NCBI GenBank assembly: GCA_025934485.1
Contig: JAICXX010000038.1
Location: 1 to 38,534 of the forward strand
Direction of reading: 5' to 3'
DNA length: 38,534 nt
Source: Chitinophagaceae bacterium
Lineage (GTDB): Bacteria; Bacteroidota; Bacteroidia; Chitinophagales; Chitinophagaceae
Part shown: positions 36,180 through 38,534 of the stretch, piece by piece
Layout of the letters: each line of letters begins with the position of its first letter
Position numbering within the stretch: position 1 is the stretch's first letter
Translations under genes and position numbers: made by a program
The notes under the pieces: model-generated
Told to the model about the DNA's origin: nothing
Databases searched by the model: none
The model's input: the letters and a program-made list of their open reading frames with translations, nothing else

Positions 36180-36947
36180 ATGGAAGAAAGTCTAGAGGAT
36201 TTTTTGGAGAGGGCGCAGCGGGATTTTTTGGCCCATATTTCGCTCGATTGTGTTGTCTTTGGATTTCATGCGGGGCAGCTGAAGATCCTGCTGCTGAAGA
36301 TGAAGCATGAGGATAAGAGGGCTTTGCCGGGCGGTTTTGTCCGCAAGGACGAGACGCTGGAAGAGGCGGCGAGCCGGACCTTGCGGGAGCGGACGGGGCT
36401 GGAGAATATTTTTCTGCAGCAGTTCAGCGTGTTTAGTGATCCGCTCAGGAGTGATCCCGATGCGAGGCCGCAGAGTTTGGTGTTGGCGGGCGTTTCGCCG
36501 GAGAAGACCGGTTTTTTTGCACAGCGGTTCATCAGCGTAGGCTTTTATGCGTTGGTGGAATTCTCGCAGGTGGTGCCGCGGCCCGACGTCCTTTCGGATA
36601 CCTGTGACTGGTATAATCTGGAGGAGCGGGGGCCATTGATCCTGGACCACGATCAGATCCTGGCGGCGGCGCTGGCCGCCCTGCAGGCGCAGCTGAACTA
36701 TCAGCCGCTGGGTTATAATCTGCTTCCCCGGAAGTTTACGTTGCCGGAGCTGCAGAAGCTTTATGAGGCGATCCTCGGGAAGAAGCTGGACAGGAGGAAT
36801 TTTCAAAGGAAGATCTTTTCTTATGGTATACTCCGAAGTCTGGACGAGAAGCGTACGGGGGTGGCGCATAAGGCACCATATTTGTATAGTTTCGATCTCC
36901 GGAAGTACCAAAAAGCGTTGAAACTTGGGTTACAGGGAGGGTGGTAA
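36180..36947 (+). CDS. Nudix-domain transcriptional regulator (NrtR/AraR-like)
   Basis: The protein has 255 residues from ATG 36180 (MEESLEDFLERA). Upstream in-frame ATGs at 36156 and 36093 are possible but would add non-conserved residues. The N-terminal Nudix domain (about 15-150) contains a degraded Nudix box starting at G52: GFVRKDETLEEAASRTLRER. The RExxEE metal site reads RTLRER, so hydrolysis is probably lost. The C-terminal part (about 175-255) is a winged-helix region, including LPRKFTLPELQKLYEAILGK and DRRNFQRKIFSYGILRSL. This is the layout of NrtR (ADP-ribose sensor) and of the Bacteroides arabinose regulator AraR. Being close to and divergent from susC, it may control that locus. 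Confidence 0.82.
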   Translation: MEESLEDFLERAQRDFLAHISLDCVVFGFHAGQLKILLLKMKHEDKRALPGGFVRKDETLEEAASRTLRERTGLENIFLQQFSVFSDPLRSDPDARPQSLVLAGVSPEKTGFFAQRFISVGFYALVEFSQVVPRPDVLSDTCDWYNLEERGPLILDHDQILAAALAALQAQLNYQPLGYNLLPRKFTLPELQKLYEAILGKKLDRRNFQRKIFSYGILRSLDEKRTGVAHKAPYLYSFDLRKYQKALKLGLQGGW

Positions 36948-37017
36948 ACTCAGAGAATCAGTGTATTGTGCACAAAAAAGCCGTTTTGGCCCCCTGAATT
37001 GTAAAAAATAACTCACG

Positions 37018-37028
37018 GTTGAGTCAAC
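37018..37028. promoter_or_regulatory. Small palindrome upstream of the adhesin gene
   Basis: GTTGAGTCAAC is a perfect 5-bp inverted repeat around one central base, 44 nt before the ATG at 37072. It is a possible operator; chance cannot be excluded. Confidence 0.2.
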
Positions 37029-37071
37029 TCTGGTGTATATTCCTTCGTAATATTTCGTAGAAATGCGCCCG

Positions 37072-38534
37072 ATGAAGAATTTTTTACCTGCCATCGCCTT
37101 GCTTATCTCTCATGTCGCCGTGGCGCAGAACCAGGCTTGTCCGTTGAACAACGACTGGTCGTTCGGCAATCTTACGCATTGGGAGGCATATACGGGCAAC
37201 AACATAAACGGCAATCCGGCCTCGACGGTGCTTTACTATGATTCCTCACAGGGGGCGCCAAACGGGACCATCGGGGTACGGGCGATCCAGGAATACAATT
37301 TGCCGAGTGTGAACGGGATCCAGATCATTACGGCGAATTCCACCGATCCTTATGGTAATTTTCCTACAATTCCCAAGGTCAATAGTTATCAGTACCGGCA
37401 GACGATCAAGCTGGGGTCGACCTCGATCACGCACAACTCCGATGGTTCGTCGGGGGGTGGGTATGTTCGGGGGGTAAGCTATCTGATCAATGTGCCGCCG
37501 GGTCCAACCACGGAACCGTATACGATGACGTATGCGTATGCCATGGTGCTGGAGAATGGTACGCATAACAGCAATGAGCAGCCGTTATTCAAAGCGACTT
37601 TGAAGGTGGGGGATAGCGTTATAACCTGTGCTTCCCCTTCCTATTTTCTGCCGACGTATGGCTCGAGGCAGAATATCGGGGCGTTGCTGGATTCGGCTGC
37701 GGCCAAGGCGGCGGGTTTTTATCCCAGCAGGCTCCCTTCGCCCAATCCCAATCCCAACGGCGGCGGCCCGAATGCGCCTCATCTGTACGATGTATGGGCG
37801 AAGAAATGGACGGAGGTCACCTTCGATCTGGGACCTTTTCGCGGGAGGACGGTGTCGCTGACCTTCGAAACGGACAACTGTGTTCCCGGCGGCCATTTTG
37901 CCTATTCGTATATCGCGTTGCGGAATATCTGCGGCGGGTTGCTGATCAACGGGGATTCGGTCGCGTGTCAGGGTATCACGCTGACCTATTCCGTTCCGGC
38001 GCTTGGCGGTTCTACCACTTATCAGTGGCAGGTACCGCCTGACTGGAGCATCGTCTCCGGGGCGGACAGCAGTGTGATGCAGGTCAAGGTAGGTACCGAT
38101 CCGGGTACGGTGACGGCGAATGAAAAGAACAGCTGTGCCAACCTGACGGCTGCGCTGCCGGTGATCACGGCGTTGCCTACCATTGGGGGGGCGCTCGCCG
38201 GCGGGACCGAGGTTTGTACGGGTACGAACTCCGCGACGCTTACGCTCACCGGTGCACGGGGGAGTGTCCTGACCTGGCTGGCTTCCACCAACAATGGCGC
38301 CACCTATACGGCAGTCGGTGATACTACCTATACGTATACGGCCACCAATCTTACAGACACGACCCTATTCCGGGCGCTGGTCCAGAATGGAGAGTCGTGT
38401 GCTATCGATACGGCTGCGCCGGCGCTGGTCGAGGTCGATCCAAAATCGGTGGGCGGGTCGGTGAGTCCGGCCTCGATGCAGTTCTGTTTGAACCAGACCA
38501 AGGATGCGTTGCTTACGCTTACCGGTAATGTCGG
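37072..38534 (+). CDS. Large secreted Ig/PKD-like repeat protein, 3' end outside the window
   Basis: The frame stays open from ATG 37072 (MKNFLPAIALLISHVAVAQ, a clear signal peptide) to the window edge, at least 487 residues. An in-frame ATG at 37063 adds three residues. The first 280 residues form an N-terminal domain resembling those of Bacteroidetes gliding or adhesin proteins (CPLNNDWSFGNLTHWEAYTG, VSLTFETDNCVPGGHFAYSYIALRNICGG). PKD/Ig-like repeats of about 80-90 residues follow, each with paired cysteines (DSVACQGITLTYSVPALGG, GTEVCTGTNSATLTLTG, QFCLNQTKDALLTLTG). Such proteins are usually very large and end in a type IX secretion sorting domain, which would lie beyond the window. Probable surface adhesin; function not shown. 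Confidence 0.85.
   Translation, partial: MKNFLPAIALLISHVAVAQNQACPLNNDWSFGNLTHWEAYTGNNINGNPASTVLYYDSSQGAPNGTIGVRAIQEYNLPSVNGIQIITANSTDPYGNFPTIPKVNSYQYRQTIKLGSTSITHNSDGSSGGGYVRGVSYLINVPPGPTTEPYTMTYAYAMVLENGTHNSNEQPLFKATLKVGDSVITCASPSYFLPTYGSRQNIGALLDSAAAKAAGFYPSRLPSPNPNPNGGGPNAPHLYDVWAKKWTEVTFDLGPFRGRTVSLTFETDNCVPGGHFAYSYIALRNICGGLLINGDSVACQGITLTYSVPALGGSTTYQWQVPPDWSIVSGADSSVMQVKVGTDPGTVTANEKNSCANLTAALPVITALPTIGGALAGGTEVCTGTNSATLTLTGARGSVLTWLASTNNGATYTAVGDTTYTYTATNLTDTTLFRALVQNGESCAIDTAAPALVEVDPKSVGGSVSPASMQFCLNQTKDALLTLTGNV

Noticed and set aside
36960..37000. Terminator after the Nudix regulator (GCC/GGC around GTTTT)
   Set aside because: Only a 3-bp stem and no T-run after it.

Overview
The window is a chromosomal segment of a member of the Bacteroidota, most likely family Chitinophagaceae. 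The signs are a Bacteroidetes-type RpoC (start MAIKKENRP), a SusC/SusD pair, lipoproteins with FG-GAP/VCBS and ASPIC/UnbV domains, AUG starts without Shine-Dalgarno sequences, and promoter-like -7 boxes of the TAnnTTTG type. The family assignment is inference from gene content and protein style; no search was run.

Left arm (1-10754, + strand): a frameshifted Asp-box (BNR) lipoprotein; rpoC with its own promoter-like box and a leader containing three inverted repeats; a strong terminator; an OmpH/Skp-like periplasmic protein, an APC amino-acid permease and a stand-alone heptose-7-phosphate kinase (rfaE1) in a probable operon; then an isoaspartyl peptidase/asparaginase and ispD, 2 bp apart.

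Middle (10825-20682, - strand): a tight six-gene operon, read from 19352 down to 10825, with gaps of 5, 5, 14 and 18 bp and a final 4-bp overlap. It encodes a Gfo/Idh/MocA oxidoreductase, a polyprenyl-phosphate sugar phosphotransferase, an MBOAT O-acyltransferase, an SGNH-like partner, an M1 metallopeptidase with a beta-rich C-terminal half, and a GNAT/FemAB-like acyltransferase. This looks like a surface-glycan initiation and O-acylation module. Upstream lies a two-TM transglutaminase-like protein with an intact Cys-His-Asp triad. Behind its start is a gene-free stretch holding four TTAAAM-N5-TTAAAM direct-repeat pairs (11-bp period), the geometry expected for an OmpR/PhoB-type response regulator.

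Right arm (20683-38534): a secreted GH65 enzyme faces a membrane-anchored SRPBCC/GyrI-like protein. Then, on the - strand, susC and susD, a terminator, a new promoter-like box, and two tandem paralogous lipoproteins of about 1120 residues, each with about 14 calcium-loop FG-GAP repeats and one ASPIC/UnbV domain. Divergent from susC are an HD-domain hydrolase and a Nudix regulator (NrtR/AraR type) with a degraded Nudix box, a candidate local regulator. A large secreted repeat protein runs off the right edge.

Several genes have a TAnnTTTG-like box ending only 3-6 nt before the ATG, suggesting leaderless or near-leaderless mRNAs. No tRNA, rRNA, IS element, CRISPR array or prophage gene was recognised.
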